Shown here: positions 24,534-33,999 of the stretch, in pieces | Numbering within the stretch: the first letter of the stretch is position 1 | Layout of the letters: the number at the start of each line of letters is the position of its first letter | DNA from: Microbacterium sp. M28 | GTDB taxonomy: Bacteria; Actinomycetota; Actinomycetes; Actinomycetales; Microbacteriaceae | Direction: 5' to 3' | Assembly: GCF_025836995.1 (NCBI RefSeq) | Contig: NZ_CP107546.1 | Coordinates: 124,001-188,000, forward strand | DNA: 64,000 nucleotides | Made by a program: the position numbers and the translations under genes | The notes under the pieces: generated by a model | Database searches by the model: none | Told to the model about the DNA's origin: nothing | What the model saw: only the letters and a program-made list of their open reading frames with translations

Positions 24534-25454
24534 GTGACGACACACGATCAGGTGCTCCTCGACGGCGGAACGTTCCTCATGGGCTCGGATGAGTTCTATC
24601 CCGATGAGCGCCCCGTGCACGAGCGGACGGTCGCCCCGTTCCGCATCGATCGCTATGAGGTGACCAACGCCCAGTACGCCGCGTTCGTCGACGCCACCGG
24701 TTACATCACGGTGGCCGAACGCGAGCTCGACCCGACCGCGTTTCCCGGAGCAGACCCGGCCGACCTGGTGCCGGGATCGATGGTGTTCACTCCGACGTCC
24801 GAACCGGTGGACCTGCGCAACTGGCGCAACTGGTGGCGCTGGCAGCCCGGCGCATATTGGCGTCGGCCCTTCGGGCCTGATTCGGCGATCGACGACCGCC
24901 TGCAGCATCCGGTCGTGCACATCGCCTTCGAGGACGCGAACGCCTACGCCGGGTGGGCAGGTCTTCGCCTGCCCACCGAGGCCGAGCACGAGTTCGCCGC
25001 CCGAGGCGGTCTCGAGGGCAAGCGCTTCGCGTGGGGCGACGAGGCGTACCCCGACGGCGTTGCGCAGGCGAACTCCTGGTTGGGCCGCTTCCCGTACGAC
25101 AACCAGGGCGTGGGCGACGCGGCTCCGGTCGGCTCGTACCCGGCGAACGGCTACGGTCTGTACGACCTGATCGGCAACGTCTGGGAGTGGACGAGCGACT
25201 ACTACACGCCGCGGCACCTTCGGTTGTCCGACAAGCCGGTGGATGCCGGGAAGCGCGCGAATCTGCTCGCCGCCGCGAGCGCGGTGAGGGAGTTTCCCGA
25301 GATTCCTCGGCGCGTGCTCAAGGGCGGCTCGCAGCTGTGCTCGCCGGACTACTGCCTGCGCTTCCGTCCGGCTGCGCGATCGCCACAGGCCGAGGACACC
25401 GGCATGTCGCACATCGGGTTCCGATGCGCCGCCGACGCTCCCTCTGCTCGTTGA
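24534..25454 (+). CDS. Formylglycine-generating enzyme (sulfatase-modifying factor)
   Basis: A 306-aa FGE that oxidises the sulfatase active-site cysteine to formylglycine. FGE-sulfatase fold motifs are LDGGTFLMGSD, RIDRYEVTNAQYAAFV, RLPTEAEHEFAARGG and YDLIGNVWEWTSDYY. The copper-binding/catalytic cysteine pair is Cys269 and Cys274 (GGSQLCSPDYCLRFRP). GTG start at 24534, 6 nt after TACGGT (24522-24527); the GGGAG in between is too close for a ribosome site, so the mRNA is probably leaderless. The stop codon lies inside a CGTTGAGCGAGCG repeat. Its clients are the two flanking sulfatases. Confidence 0.93.
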   Translation: MTTHDQVLLDGGTFLMGSDEFYPDERPVHERTVAPFRIDRYEVTNAQYAAFVDATGYITVAERELDPTAFPGADPADLVPGSMVFTPTSEPVDLRNWRNWWRWQPGAYWRRPFGPDSAIDDRLQHPVVHIAFEDANAYAGWAGLRLPTEAEHEFAARGGLEGKRFAWGDEAYPDGVAQANSWLGRFPYDNQGVGDAAPVGSYPANGYGLYDLIGNVWEWTSDYYTPRHLRLSDKPVDAGKRANLLAAASAVREFPEIPRRVLKGGSQLCSPDYCLRFRPAARSPQAEDTGMSHIGFRCAADAPSAR

Positions 25455-25567
25455 GCGAGCGGAGGGAGTCGAAACGGGGTGATCGCCGAGCAGCAGTCGC
25501 CGCGTTTCGACTCCTCGCTGCGCTCGTCGCTCAACGAACGGGGGGGGCTCGTCGCTCAACGAACGAG
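25446..25567. repeat. Cluster of CGTTGAGCGAGCG repeats in a convergent gap
   Basis: A direct copy (25446-25476), an inverted copy (25503-25537) and a partial inverted copy (25548-25567) fill the gap between the FGE gene and the HAD gene. The direct and inverted copies can pair into a stem of about 30 bp and would serve as a two-way terminator. The TGA of the FGE gene comes from the repeat itself, so the last codons may derive from the insertion. Confidence 0.75.
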
Positions 25568-25571
25568 CGGA

Positions 25572-26498
25572 TCAGGGCGCGGTCGGGAAGACCTGCGACC
25601 AGTCGTCGCGCACGCTGATCACCGTGAGGTCGTCCGCGGCGAGAGCCTTCTCGGCGCCGTTGTCGTAGGGGATGTCTCCGCGATCGGTGTCATCGTCGTG
25701 ATGCACCAGCAGGGCGAGGCTGCGGGGGCTGCCCTGGGCGTAGCGCAGCATCGGCACGTCACCGTTCGAGTTGCCGGCTGCGAGGATCGGACGCCGCCCG
25801 GTGCGCATCCAGATCCGCACGGGCTTCTCGGGGCCGTCGTCGAAGTAGGCCAGCTTGGGCGCGTAGCGCACGACGTTCGCCTCCTCGTCGTAGGTGAGTC
25901 CGAGTCCCGTGCCGATCACGCGTTCGGCGGGGATGCCGTAGTTCGCCACGGTCATCGGCCGCATGAAGTCGCGTTCGCCGCCGGAGACGATGTACGCCGT
26001 GAAGCCGTTCGCCTCGAGGTATCGCACCAGCTCGACCATCGGTTGGTACACCGCCAGGGAGTACGGGGTTCCCAGGGAGAGGTGCCGGGCGTCGCGGTAG
26101 AACTCCGCGACCGAGGCGGCATAGTCGTCGACGCTTCGCCCCGCCGAGCTGCCGGCGACCGCCGCGATGAGCACACCGAGATCGGCGTCGTCCCCGGCGT
26201 AGTGCTTGTCGACGGCGGCGGCCAGCCACTCGAGATCGCCGGAAGCCGCAGCCTTGTACGGCTGTTTCTCGGCGAGCGCCGGGTCGGCCTCGGCGGCCTT
26301 CTTCCACTCGCCGAGCAGGTAGTGCAGCTGCGTGACCATGGGTTTCTCGGTCCACAGCGTGCCGTCGTTGTCGAAGACCGCGACACGCTCCTCAGGGGCG
26401 ACGTAGTCGGCACCGCTTTCTTCGGTCACAGCCGCGACGAAGTCGAGGATCGCCGTGCGGGTCGGGGTGTCACGCCACGAGGGCAGGATGTCGGTCAT
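25572..26498 (-). CDS. HAD-superfamily phosphatase
   Basis: A 308-aa hydrolase. The nucleophile motif VAVFDNDGTLW (DxDGT) lies near residue 40, motif II in YIVSGGERDFM, and motif III/IV in ILAAGNSNGDVPML. It resembles phosphoserine-phosphatase-like HAD proteins found beside sulfatases. The substrate is unknown. It has a strong GAGGAG site 6 nt before the ATG. It is divergent from the broken sulfatase gene and flanked by sulfatases on both sides, so a role in processing a sulfated or phosphorylated ligand is possible. Confidence 0.85.
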   Translation of the reverse strand: MTDILPSWRDTPTRTAILDFVAAVTEESGADYVAPEERVAVFDNDGTLWTEKPMVTQLHYLLGEWKKAAEADPALAEKQPYKAAASGDLEWLAAAVDKHYAGDDADLGVLIAAVAGSSAGRSVDDYAASVAEFYRDARHLSLGTPYSLAVYQPMVELVRYLEANGFTAYIVSGGERDFMRPMTVANYGIPAERVIGTGLGLTYDEEANVVRYAPKLAYFDDGPEKPVRIWMRTGRRPILAAGNSNGDVPMLRYAQGSPRSLALLVHHDDDTDRGDIPYDNGAEKALAADDLTVISVRDDWSQVFPTAP

Positions 26499-26560
26499 GG
26501 GTTCTCCTCGGATCTGGCTCCGACCCTATCGCTCGCACGGCGAATCCGAACTGTTTCGTT

Positions 26561-26570
26561 GTCACGTGAC
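26561..26570. promoter_or_regulatory. Palindrome GTCACGTGAC between HAD and sulfatase genes
   Basis: A perfect 10-bp palindrome in the 189-bp divergent region. A TAGGGT on the minus strand (26523-26528) could be the -10 of the HAD gene. The palindrome lies near its -35 and would suit a dimeric repressor. No regulator gene is adjacent, and chance occurrence is possible. Confidence 0.3.
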
Positions 26571-26687
26571 GCATGCTGTGCCACGGTTGTCGAGAGTCGC
26601 CGAACTCGGCGGCTCGTGATCGGGAAGGGGCGGTCGCGGGCGATCCAGCTGCCCTGTGCCGCCGCTGCCAGGCCTGAGAGGTTGACC

Positions 26688-29047
26688 GTGAGTAACGAGC
26701 CCGTCGTCCATCGTTCCGCACTACCGATTCCCGACCTCGCGTACACCGGCACGGTGACGTACGACGCGACGGACCCGGACACGCACTACCCGCCGATCAC
26801 ACCCACTCGCCCGCCGGAAGGGGCACCGAACGTGCTGGTCGTCCTCATCGACGACACGGGTTTCGGTGCATCGAGCGCGTTCGGCGGCCCGGTCCAGACG
26901 CCCACCTTCGAGCGCATCGCGTCGCAGGGGCTGAAGTACACGCGATTCCACACGACCGCCCTGTGCTCGCCCACGCGTGCCGCCCTGCTGAGCGGTCGCA
27001 ACCACCACACCGTCGGCATGGGCGGCATCACCGAGATCGCCACGTCTGCGCCCGGCTACAGCTCGCTGCGCCCGAACGACTGCGCCCCGCTCGCCGAGAC
27101 GCTCAAGCTCAACGGCTACAGCACCTCGCAGTTCGGCAAGTGCCATGAGGTACCGGTGTGGGAGTCGAGCCCGATGGGACCGTTCGACCACTGGCCGACC
27201 CCGGGCAACGGATTCGAGTACTTCTACGGCTTCATCGGCGGCGAGACCAATCAGTGGTATCCCGCCATCTACGAGAACACTTCGCCGGTCGAGCCGTGGG
27301 GCACTCCCGAAGAGGGATACCACTTCATGGGCGACATGACCGACAAAGCGATCGGATGGATGAAGCAGCGCAAGGCGCTGACGCCCGACAAGCCGTTCTT
27401 CACGTATTTCGCGCCGGGCGCGACGCACGCCCCTCACCACGTCCCGCAGGAGTGGGCCGACAAGTACAAAGGGAAGTTCGACCAGGGCTGGGACGCCCTG
27501 CGCGAAGAGACGTTCGCCCGGCAGAAGGAGCTCGGCGTCATCGCCGCCGATGCAGTGCTCACCGAACGCAGCCCCGGCATCCCGGCGTGGGACGAGATGA
27601 GCGCGGATCTGCACCCCGTCCTCGCTCGTGAGATGGAGGTGTACGCGGGGTACCTCGAGTACGCCGACCACCACGTGGGACGACTCATCGACGCGCTCGA
27701 CGAGCTCGGCGAACTCGACAACACGCTCGTCTACGTCATCATCGGCGACAACGGTGCATCCGCCGAGGGGACGATGAAGGGCACGACCAACGAGGGCTTC
27801 GTCATCAACCACATGGACGCGATGGAGGACGACGCGTACATGATCGCCCACAAGGACGAGCTGGGCACGCCGCAGTCGTACAACCACTATGCGATCGGGT
27901 GGCGCATGCGATGGACACGCCCTACCAGTGGACCAAGCAGGTCGCCAGCCATTGGGGCGGCACGCGCAACGGCACGATCGTGTCCTGGCCGAACGGCATC
28001 GCCGCGCGCGGCGAGATCCGCAACCAGTTCGCGCACGTGATCGATGTCGCTCCCACCGTTCTCGTGGCGGCCGGCATCCCGGAGCCGTCCTCCGTGAACG
28101 GCGTGACGCAGCGCCCATACGAGGGCACGCCGATGAACTACTCCTTCGACGATGGCGACGCCGATGAGCGTCACACCACGCAGTACTTCGAGATGCTGGG
28201 TAACCGCGCCATCTTCCACAAGGGCTGGGTCGCCTGTGCGAAGCACAAGGACCCGTGGCTCGGATCGTCGCACGGTCTGGACGACGACGTGTGGGAGCTC
28301 TACGACGTCGAGGAGGACTGGACGCAGTCGAAGGACCTCGCCGCCGAGCACCCGGAGAAGCTCGCCGAGCTGCAACGTCTCTTCCTGATCCAGGCGGCCC
28401 GCTTCAGCGTGCTGCCGATCGATATCCGCTCGGCGGAGCGCTTCAACTCCGAGATCGCCGGGCGTCCGGAACTCGTCAAGGGCTCGTCCCAGACGCTGTA
28501 CACCGGGATGAAGCGGCTGAGCGAGAACTCCGTGATCAACCTGAAGAACAAGTCCTTCACCATCACGGCCTCGATCACGGTTCCGGATGCCGGTGCCGAG
28601 GGAGTGCTGATCGCCCAGGGCGGCTCGTACGGAGGATGGAGTTTCTACGCGCACGAGGGCGGCCTGCGGTTCGCGTACAACATCCTCGGAATCAAGACGG
28701 ATGTGGTCGCAGGCGACGCGAAGCTGGATGCCGGAACGCACGAGGTGCGCGCGCACTTCGCCTACGCCGGTGGTGGCGTCGGTAAGGGCGGCACGGTGTC
28801 CCTCTACGACGGCGAGACGCTGGTCGCCGAGGGTGTGGTCGAACGGACGCTGCCGTTCATGTACTCGATGGACGAGACGGTCGACGTCGGACAGGACGTC
28901 GCCTCACCGGTGTCGCCCGACTACGGCGCACGCGGCAACGAGTTCACCGGTGAGATCGGCTGGGTGCGGCTGGATGCCGGTGACGACGACCACTCGCACC
29001 ACGCCGACCCCGACCATCTCATGACGATCGCGATGACCCGGCAGTAG
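26688..29047 (+). pseudogene. Second large arylsulfatase, interrupted by a -1 frameshift
   Basis: Paralogue of the sulfatase at 22056-24380. The first frame starts at GTG 26688 (GAGAGG 6 nt upstream), carries VLVVLIDDTG and a canonical formylglycine site CSPTRAALLSG (Cys93), and reads up to YNHYAIGW at 27902. The expected continuation AHAMDTPYQWTKQ is in the +1 frame. One G is missing after 27902 (GGTGG-CGC for GGTGGGCGC). Restoring it gives an intact 786-aa protein with the same C-terminal beta-rich domain. Nothing else is damaged, so the lesion is very recent, a phase-variable slip, or a sequencing error. As written, the product would end at 28040 after a missense tail. Confidence 0.85.
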
Positions 29048-29084
29048 CGCGCCGGCCACCGCGGCATCCGCTCGAGCGCCCGGC

Positions 29085-30728
29085 TCAGGCGGATGACGCG
29101 GCCAAACCGTCCTCGACCGAGTCGTGAGCGCGCCCGTCGTGTTCCAGTTCCGCGTACCACGAGGTCCGTCGCGCGACCACCTGCGCGGTGTCCGGCAGCT
29201 TCGCCATGTGAAGTGCGATGCCGAGCTGGGACAGCTCGCGGTCGAGATCCTCAAGCGCATCGAGGATCGTGATCGTGACGATGTCGAGGCGCTCGACGTC
29301 CAGCACGACGGCGGTGACTGGCTCGGGCTGGGTCGTCGCGATGGCGACGATGGCGCGCTCGTTCTCAAGGGCATTCGCCGTGTACAGCCCCCGGCCGAGG
29401 TGGATCCCGATCGCCGATCCGCGACGACCCACGACGTCGAGCTTGGGGATGTTGAGCTCCCGCAGCACGAGGACGAGCGTCACGACGACCCCGACGGCCA
29501 CGGCGGCGAGCAGCCCGACGGACAGGCCGATGAGCGCGACGACGAGGGCGATCCAGAAGTCACGGGGGCTGATGCGCGCCCACCGGACCAGTTCGGGGAT
29601 GTTGATGAGCCCGGCGACCGCGACGAACACCATGGCGGCCAGGGTCGCCTGCGGCAGCAGGTTGAGCACCGGTCCGAGGAACAGCGACACGAGGATCGCG
29701 AGCGCGACCGTGACGAGTGTGGACACCTGGGTCTTGGCGCCCGCGGCCTGATTGACGGCGCTCTGCGAGAACCCGCCCGCGGATGGCATCGTCGTGAAGA
29801 ACGCGCCGACGACGTTCGCTGCGCCGGTCGCGAACAGCTCCTGGTTGCTGTCGACCTGCGGCTCCGTCGCCTTGCGGATGCCGCGGGCCACTGCGGCCGA
29901 TTCGAGGAAGGCCATCACGGCGATCGCGAGGGCTCCGGGTACGAGATCGGCCAGATGGCTGAGGTCGGGTAGCCGCGGCGTCGGGATGCCGGACGGAACG
30001 GGCTCGATCAGCGCGACGCCGGCCGCCGTCAGACCGGTGAACGCCGCGAGGAGGATGCCGCCGGCGACGACGATGAGCGTCCCCGGCACGCGGGGCGCGA
30101 ACTTCTGCAGGACGACGAGCAGGACGGTCGACCCCACCGAGAGCGCGATGGTGGCCGCGTTCGCGCTGCCGAAGGCGTCTCCGACCGCCAGGAGTGACCG
30201 GATGAACCCGTCACCGGAGACGTCGCCCGTCTCGCCGAGGAGTTTCGGCAGCTGCCCGACCGCGACGGTCGCGCCGACGCCGATCTTGATGCCCAGCACG
30301 GTCGCTGTGCTGATGTTCTCCACCAGGGAGCCCAGCTTGAAGATGCGAGCGAGGAGAAGGAGGAGACCGACCAGCAGGGTCAGCGTCACGAGGGAACCCA
30401 ACGCCTGATCCGGATCCTCCGCGTTCGCGGCGACCCCGGCCGACACCAGGGTCGTGGCCGTGAGCGTCGCGATCGTCGACGTGGTCGATACGCTCATCGC
30501 GCGGCTCCCGCCGAGCAGCGCGTACACGAGCATCGGGATGATGCAGGTGTACAGGCCGATCTGCACGGGCAGGTTCGCGATGGTCGCGTACGCCATCGCC
30601 TGAGGGATCACGACGGCCCCGGCGGAGAGTCCGCCGACGACATCCGCGACCAGCCATTCCCGTCGGTACCCGGAGAGCGTCGGCAGCAGCCACCCCGGCC
30701 GGTGCGCGGGAGATGTCGTAGAGGTCAC
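29085..30728 (-). CDS. SulP-family anion permease with STAS domain
   Basis: A 547-aa transporter. SulP starts with VVGGLSAGAVVIPQAMAYATIANLPVQIGLY, has about 10-12 membrane segments, and ends in a STAS domain (about 430-525: AIVAIATTQPEPVTAVVLDVERLDIVTITILDALEDLDREL). The STAS phospho-acceptor position has T rather than the usual S. SulP proteins carry sulfate, bicarbonate or dicarboxylates. Lying beside two sulfatases and an FGE, sulfate is the obvious candidate here. Confidence 0.9.
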   Translation of the reverse strand: MTSTTSPAHRPGWLLPTLSGYRREWLVADVVGGLSAGAVVIPQAMAYATIANLPVQIGLYTCIIPMLVYALLGGSRAMSVSTTSTIATLTATTLVSAGVAANAEDPDQALGSLVTLTLLVGLLLLLARIFKLGSLVENISTATVLGIKIGVGATVAVGQLPKLLGETGDVSGDGFIRSLLAVGDAFGSANAATIALSVGSTVLLVVLQKFAPRVPGTLIVVAGGILLAAFTGLTAAGVALIEPVPSGIPTPRLPDLSHLADLVPGALAIAVMAFLESAAVARGIRKATEPQVDSNQELFATGAANVVGAFFTTMPSAGGFSQSAVNQAAGAKTQVSTLVTVALAILVSLFLGPVLNLLPQATLAAMVFVAVAGLINIPELVRWARISPRDFWIALVVALIGLSVGLLAAVAVGVVVTLVLVLRELNIPKLDVVGRRGSAIGIHLGRGLYTANALENERAIVAIATTQPEPVTAVVLDVERLDIVTITILDALEDLDRELSQLGIALHMAKLPDTAQVVARRTSWYAELEHDGRAHDSVEDGLAASSA

Positions 30729-30775
30729 ATGCGCGAATCTACCGGGAGGGCATCGAAGTACGGCACACTTCAGGA

Positions 30776-32245
30776 GTGAACTCCCTTCTCCTCGCCAACC
30801 TCGGGTGGGTGGCCAGCGCGATCATCGTGCTCATCATCAACATCGCGGCGCTGATCATCATCCCCAAGGGGCGCAAGCCCACGGCCGCGATGTCGTGGCT
30901 GCTGCTGATCTTCCTGCTGCCGATCGTCGGCCTCGTGGTGTTCCTGCTGATCGGCAACGTGAAGCTGCCCAAGAAGCGTCGGGCGGAGCAGGCGCGGATC
31001 GACGGCATCATCCGCGACCGGGTGGCATCGGGCGACTTCCGCGTCGACACGTCGGGCTGGCCGACCTGGTTCACCCGTGTCACGACGCAGAACACCGAGC
31101 TCACCAGCTTCCCGCCGATCGGTGGCAACACGGCCGAGCTCATCTCCGACTACGAGTCGTCGATCCGTGAGATGGCCGCGGCCATAGACACGGCGCAGAC
31201 CTACGTGCACGTCGAGTTCTACATCGTCAGCTGGGACGAGACGACGAAGGTCTTCTTCACGGCCATGGAGAACGCAGTCGCCCGCGGCGTGACGGTGCGA
31301 CTGCTGGCCGACCACATCGCCTCGCGCAAGGTCGCGAAGGCTGACGAGACCTTCGCCGAACTCGACCGCATCGGCGTGCTGTGGAACTGGATGCTTCCGG
31401 TGCAGCCCCTCAAGGGCAAGTACCAGCGCCCTGACCTGCGCAACCACCGCAAGCTCGTCGTCGTCGACGGGCGCGTCGCGTTCGTCGGATCGCAGAACCT
31501 CATCGACCGCACGTACAACTCGCCCAAGAACATCAGCCGCGGCCTCAAGTGGCAGGAGCTCGTGTCGCGCGTCACCGGCCCCGCCGTGACCGAGATCGAT
31601 GCCGTGTTCCTCTCCGACTGGCTGATCGAGACCGGTGAGCAGCTCGACGAGATCGTCGCGGCATCCGAGGTGGCGGCATCCGCCTCTCCCGACGCGCTGG
31701 TGTGCCAGCTGGTCCCGAGCGGCCCCGGTTACGAGACCGAGAACAACCTGCGCCTGTTCCTCTCGCTGATCCACGGCGCGACTGAGCGCGTCATCATCAC
31801 CAGCCCGTACTTCGTCCCGGACGAGGCGATGGTCTACGCGATCACGATCGCCCGGCAGCGCGGGCTCGAGGTGCAGCTGTTCGTCTCCGAGCTCGGCGAT
31901 CAGGGCATGGTCTACCACGCCCAGCGCTCGTACTACGAGGCGCTTCTCGAGGCGGGCGTGCGGATCTTCCTGTACCCGGCGCCGTTCATCCTGCACTCCA
32001 AGCACTTCTCGATCGACGACGACATCGCCGTGATCGGGTCGAGCAACATGGACATCCGCTCGTTCACCCTCAACATGGAGATCTCCATGCTGGTCCGAGG
32101 GGCGTCGTTCGTCGCGCAGATGCGCGAGGTCGAGCAGGCCTACCGCGACGCCGGGCGTGAGCTGACGCTCGAGGAATGGCGCCGCGAGCCGGTGAAGTCC
32201 ACGTTCCTGGACGGGGTCTTCCGGCTCACCTCCGCGCTGAACTGA
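30776..32245 (+). CDS. cls: Cardiolipin synthase (phospholipase D family)
   Basis: A 489-aa membrane enzyme joining two phosphatidylglycerols, or PG with CDP-diacylglycerol. Two N-terminal membrane helices (about 8-28 and 40-61) are followed by two HKD motifs: HRKLVVVDGRVAFVGSQN near residue 224 and HSKHFSIDDDIAVIGSSNMD near 408. GTG start at 30776. A -10-like CACACT (30764-30769) sits 6 nt before it, suggesting leaderless initiation. It is divergent from the SulP gene, with only 47 nt between starts. Confidence 0.93.
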   Translation: MNSLLLANLGWVASAIIVLIINIAALIIIPKGRKPTAAMSWLLLIFLLPIVGLVVFLLIGNVKLPKKRRAEQARIDGIIRDRVASGDFRVDTSGWPTWFTRVTTQNTELTSFPPIGGNTAELISDYESSIREMAAAIDTAQTYVHVEFYIVSWDETTKVFFTAMENAVARGVTVRLLADHIASRKVAKADETFAELDRIGVLWNWMLPVQPLKGKYQRPDLRNHRKLVVVDGRVAFVGSQNLIDRTYNSPKNISRGLKWQELVSRVTGPAVTEIDAVFLSDWLIETGEQLDEIVAASEVAASASPDALVCQLVPSGPGYETENNLRLFLSLIHGATERVIITSPYFVPDEAMVYAITIARQRGLEVQLFVSELGDQGMVYHAQRSYYEALLEAGVRIFLYPAPFILHSKHFSIDDDIAVIGSSNMDIRSFTLNMEISMLVRGASFVAQMREVEQAYRDAGRELTLEEWRREPVKSTFLDGVFRLTSALN

Positions 32246-32252
32246 TCGCGCG

Positions 32253-32840
32253 TCAGGCGGGCGGAAGGCGGAGGACGTCGCCGGATTCACCGGCGGTCAG
32301 GTCGTCCGAGATGCGGATGCTGCGGGCGAGGTCGTCCAGCGCGGGAAGCAGCGTGCCGAATCGCTCCCGGTCGCTGCAGATGACGTTGAGCGTGACCAGG
32401 TGCGTGCCCGTGTCCCACGTATATGTGGCGAACGGAGGAGATTCCGGGGTCGGCGGGATCGCCATCACGAGCTTCTCGCCGACGCCGAGCGGTGTCGCGA
32501 ACGTCTCGGTGTCGTCGTACTCGATCGGCATGTTCGCCCTGGCCATGCGCACCTGAGGTGTGAGCTCCTGCGTCGTCGCGAGGGCGACGACGAGTTCTGG
32601 GTCGGCCTTCCACGTCCAGGCGAGCACGCGGCCGTCCGCCTGGCGCATGGCGATCGGGGCCGCCTGACTCATCAGCCACGCGCCGAATCGCGAACCGGGT
32701 CGTGCCGTGGCGCCGACGGCCTGATTCGCCTGCCCGAGCAGCATCCGCAGCGCCGCCTTGCGGTGGCGGCGCCCCTTCCACCCGAACGAGTCGGTCACGG
32801 GGATCCACAGGGCCGGGTCGGCGGATGCTGTCAGGCGCAT
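32253..32840 (-). CDS. Conserved hypothetical protein
   Basis: 195 aa, soluble, no signal peptide and no motif I recognise. It begins with a WIPVTDSFGWKGRR segment, has an MRQADGRVLAWTWKADPELVVALA core and a C-terminal DDLARSIRISDD helix. It reads like the ESX-adjacent or LpqN-like single-domain proteins but without a decisive signature. It ends 7 nt from the convergent cardiolipin synthase gene. Confidence 0.65.
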   Translation of the reverse strand: MRLTASADPALWIPVTDSFGWKGRRHRKAALRMLLGQANQAVGATARPGSRFGAWLMSQAAPIAMRQADGRVLAWTWKADPELVVALATTQELTPQVRMARANMPIEYDDTETFATPLGVGEKLVMAIPPTPESPPFATYTWDTGTHLVTLNVICSDRERFGTLLPALDDLARSIRISDDLTAGESGDVLRLPPA

Positions 32841-32922
32841 GTCTCAACGCTAGGGGAACGCGCTGGGATCCTGTTGTGCATCGGTCTTGCGATGGGCTGG
32901 GCGGCGGAGCACGATGGGCGGC

Positions 32923-33333
32923 ATGGCGAGCCTGGCGGACGTGCGGGAGATCGCGATGGCGCTGCCCGGCGTCGAGGAACGCGTCGGCGGGCACACGGGT
33001 GCGCCGGAATGGCGTCTGCGCAGCGGCTCCATCGCATGGGTGCGCGGACCGACGAACACGGACCTGCGCACGCTGGCCGAACTCGATCGCTCCTGGCCGG
33101 ACGGCGTGGCGCTCGGCATCCGCGTGTCGGATCTGCAGGAGAAAGAGGCGCTGCTCGGCGCCGAACCGGACGTCCTGTTCACCATCCCGCACTTCGACGG
33201 GTATCCGGCCCTGCTGGTGCGACTCGACGTCATCGAGCGCGACCGGCTCGAGGAGCTGATCTGCGACGCCTGGTTGGTCCGAGCCCCGGCACGCGAGCGG
33301 AAGGCGTGGCTCGCCGAGCGCGGCCTGGAGTGA
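32923..33333 (+). CDS. MmcQ/YjbR family DNA-binding-like protein
   Basis: 136 aa: ADVREIAMALPGVEERVGGH at the start, WVRGPTNTDLRTLAE, LFTIPHFDGYPALLVRLDVI and a C-terminal LICDAWLVRAPARERKAWL helix, the CyaY-like fold of the MmcQ/YjbR family. The role in the cell is not known. I chose ATG 32923; ATG 32914 is possible. It ends 3 nt before the next gene on the opposite strand. Confidence 0.8.
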   Translation: MASLADVREIAMALPGVEERVGGHTGAPEWRLRSGSIAWVRGPTNTDLRTLAELDRSWPDGVALGIRVSDLQEKEALLGAEPDVLFTIPHFDGYPALLVRLDVIERDRLEELICDAWLVRAPARERKAWLAERGLE

Positions 33334-33336
33334 GCC

Positions 33337-33999
33337 TCAGGCGTCGAGCAGGAACGGCCGCGCCGCGGCGAGGAAAGCCCGAGGATCGTCCGCCCACAAC
33401 CGCACGCGCGTGACCTGGTGCTCGCCACCACGCGGGGCGAGGCCCGGCAGTCGGATCGGCGTCGGCCGTTCGAGTTCGATGAGGATGTTCGTCTCGTCCT
33501 GCATCCGTTCGGCGTACTCGCCGCCGTCGGGGCCGTCCGTGACGCGGGGGGACTTCGGCTCGTCGACGCGCTTCGCGATCTCGACGGAGGCGATCGCGCT
33601 CCACGGGATCGCGACGTCGACCTCCAGACCGCTGCGGACCCGGATGCCCGACGGCCCGACCGCATGCGGGCGCAGCAGCATCGCGCAGAGCAGCCCCAGC
33701 ATCCAGGTCAGGCCCCAGATCCCGAGGATCAGCACGGCGATGCGGATGCCGGGCCACGGATGCACGATGAGGTCGAAGATCGGGATCTCGACAGCCGAGA
33801 GCACGATGAAGATGATGAGCACTGTGAGCACGGGGCGGTGATAGCCGATTCCGGTGCCGCCGGGTTCGACCGCAGGGCGACGCGCGATCGCGCGGCCGAT
33901 GCTGGAGTACACACGCAGCTCCGCGATCAGGGCGCGCTTCAGGAACGACAGCACCCGCCTCGTGCGCGACGGTCGCGGCGGGCTCGCCACGGCGGTCAT
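33337..33999 (-). CDS. Membrane protein with PH-like cytoplasmic domain
   Basis: 220 aa with two adjacent membrane helices (VLTVLIIFIVLSAVEIPIF and IAVLILGIWGLTWMLGLL) near residues 57-105. A beta-rich C-terminal half follows (IRVRSGLEVDVAIPWSAIASVEIAKR ... VTRVRLWADDPRAFLAAARP), which looks like the bacterial PH domains that read membrane state. The ATG overlaps the stop of the marR-like gene (ATGA), so it is co-expressed with that regulator. No specific function is recognised. Confidence 0.75.
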   Translation of the reverse strand: MTAVASPPRPSRTRRVLSFLKRALIAELRVYSSIGRAIARRPAVEPGGTGIGYHRPVLTVLIIFIVLSAVEIPIFDLIVHPWPGIRIAVLILGIWGLTWMLGLLCAMLLRPHAVGPSGIRVRSGLEVDVAIPWSAIASVEIAKRVDEPKSPRVTDGPDGGEYAERMQDETNILIELERPTPIRLPGLAPRGGEHQVTRVRLWADDPRAFLAAARPFLLDA

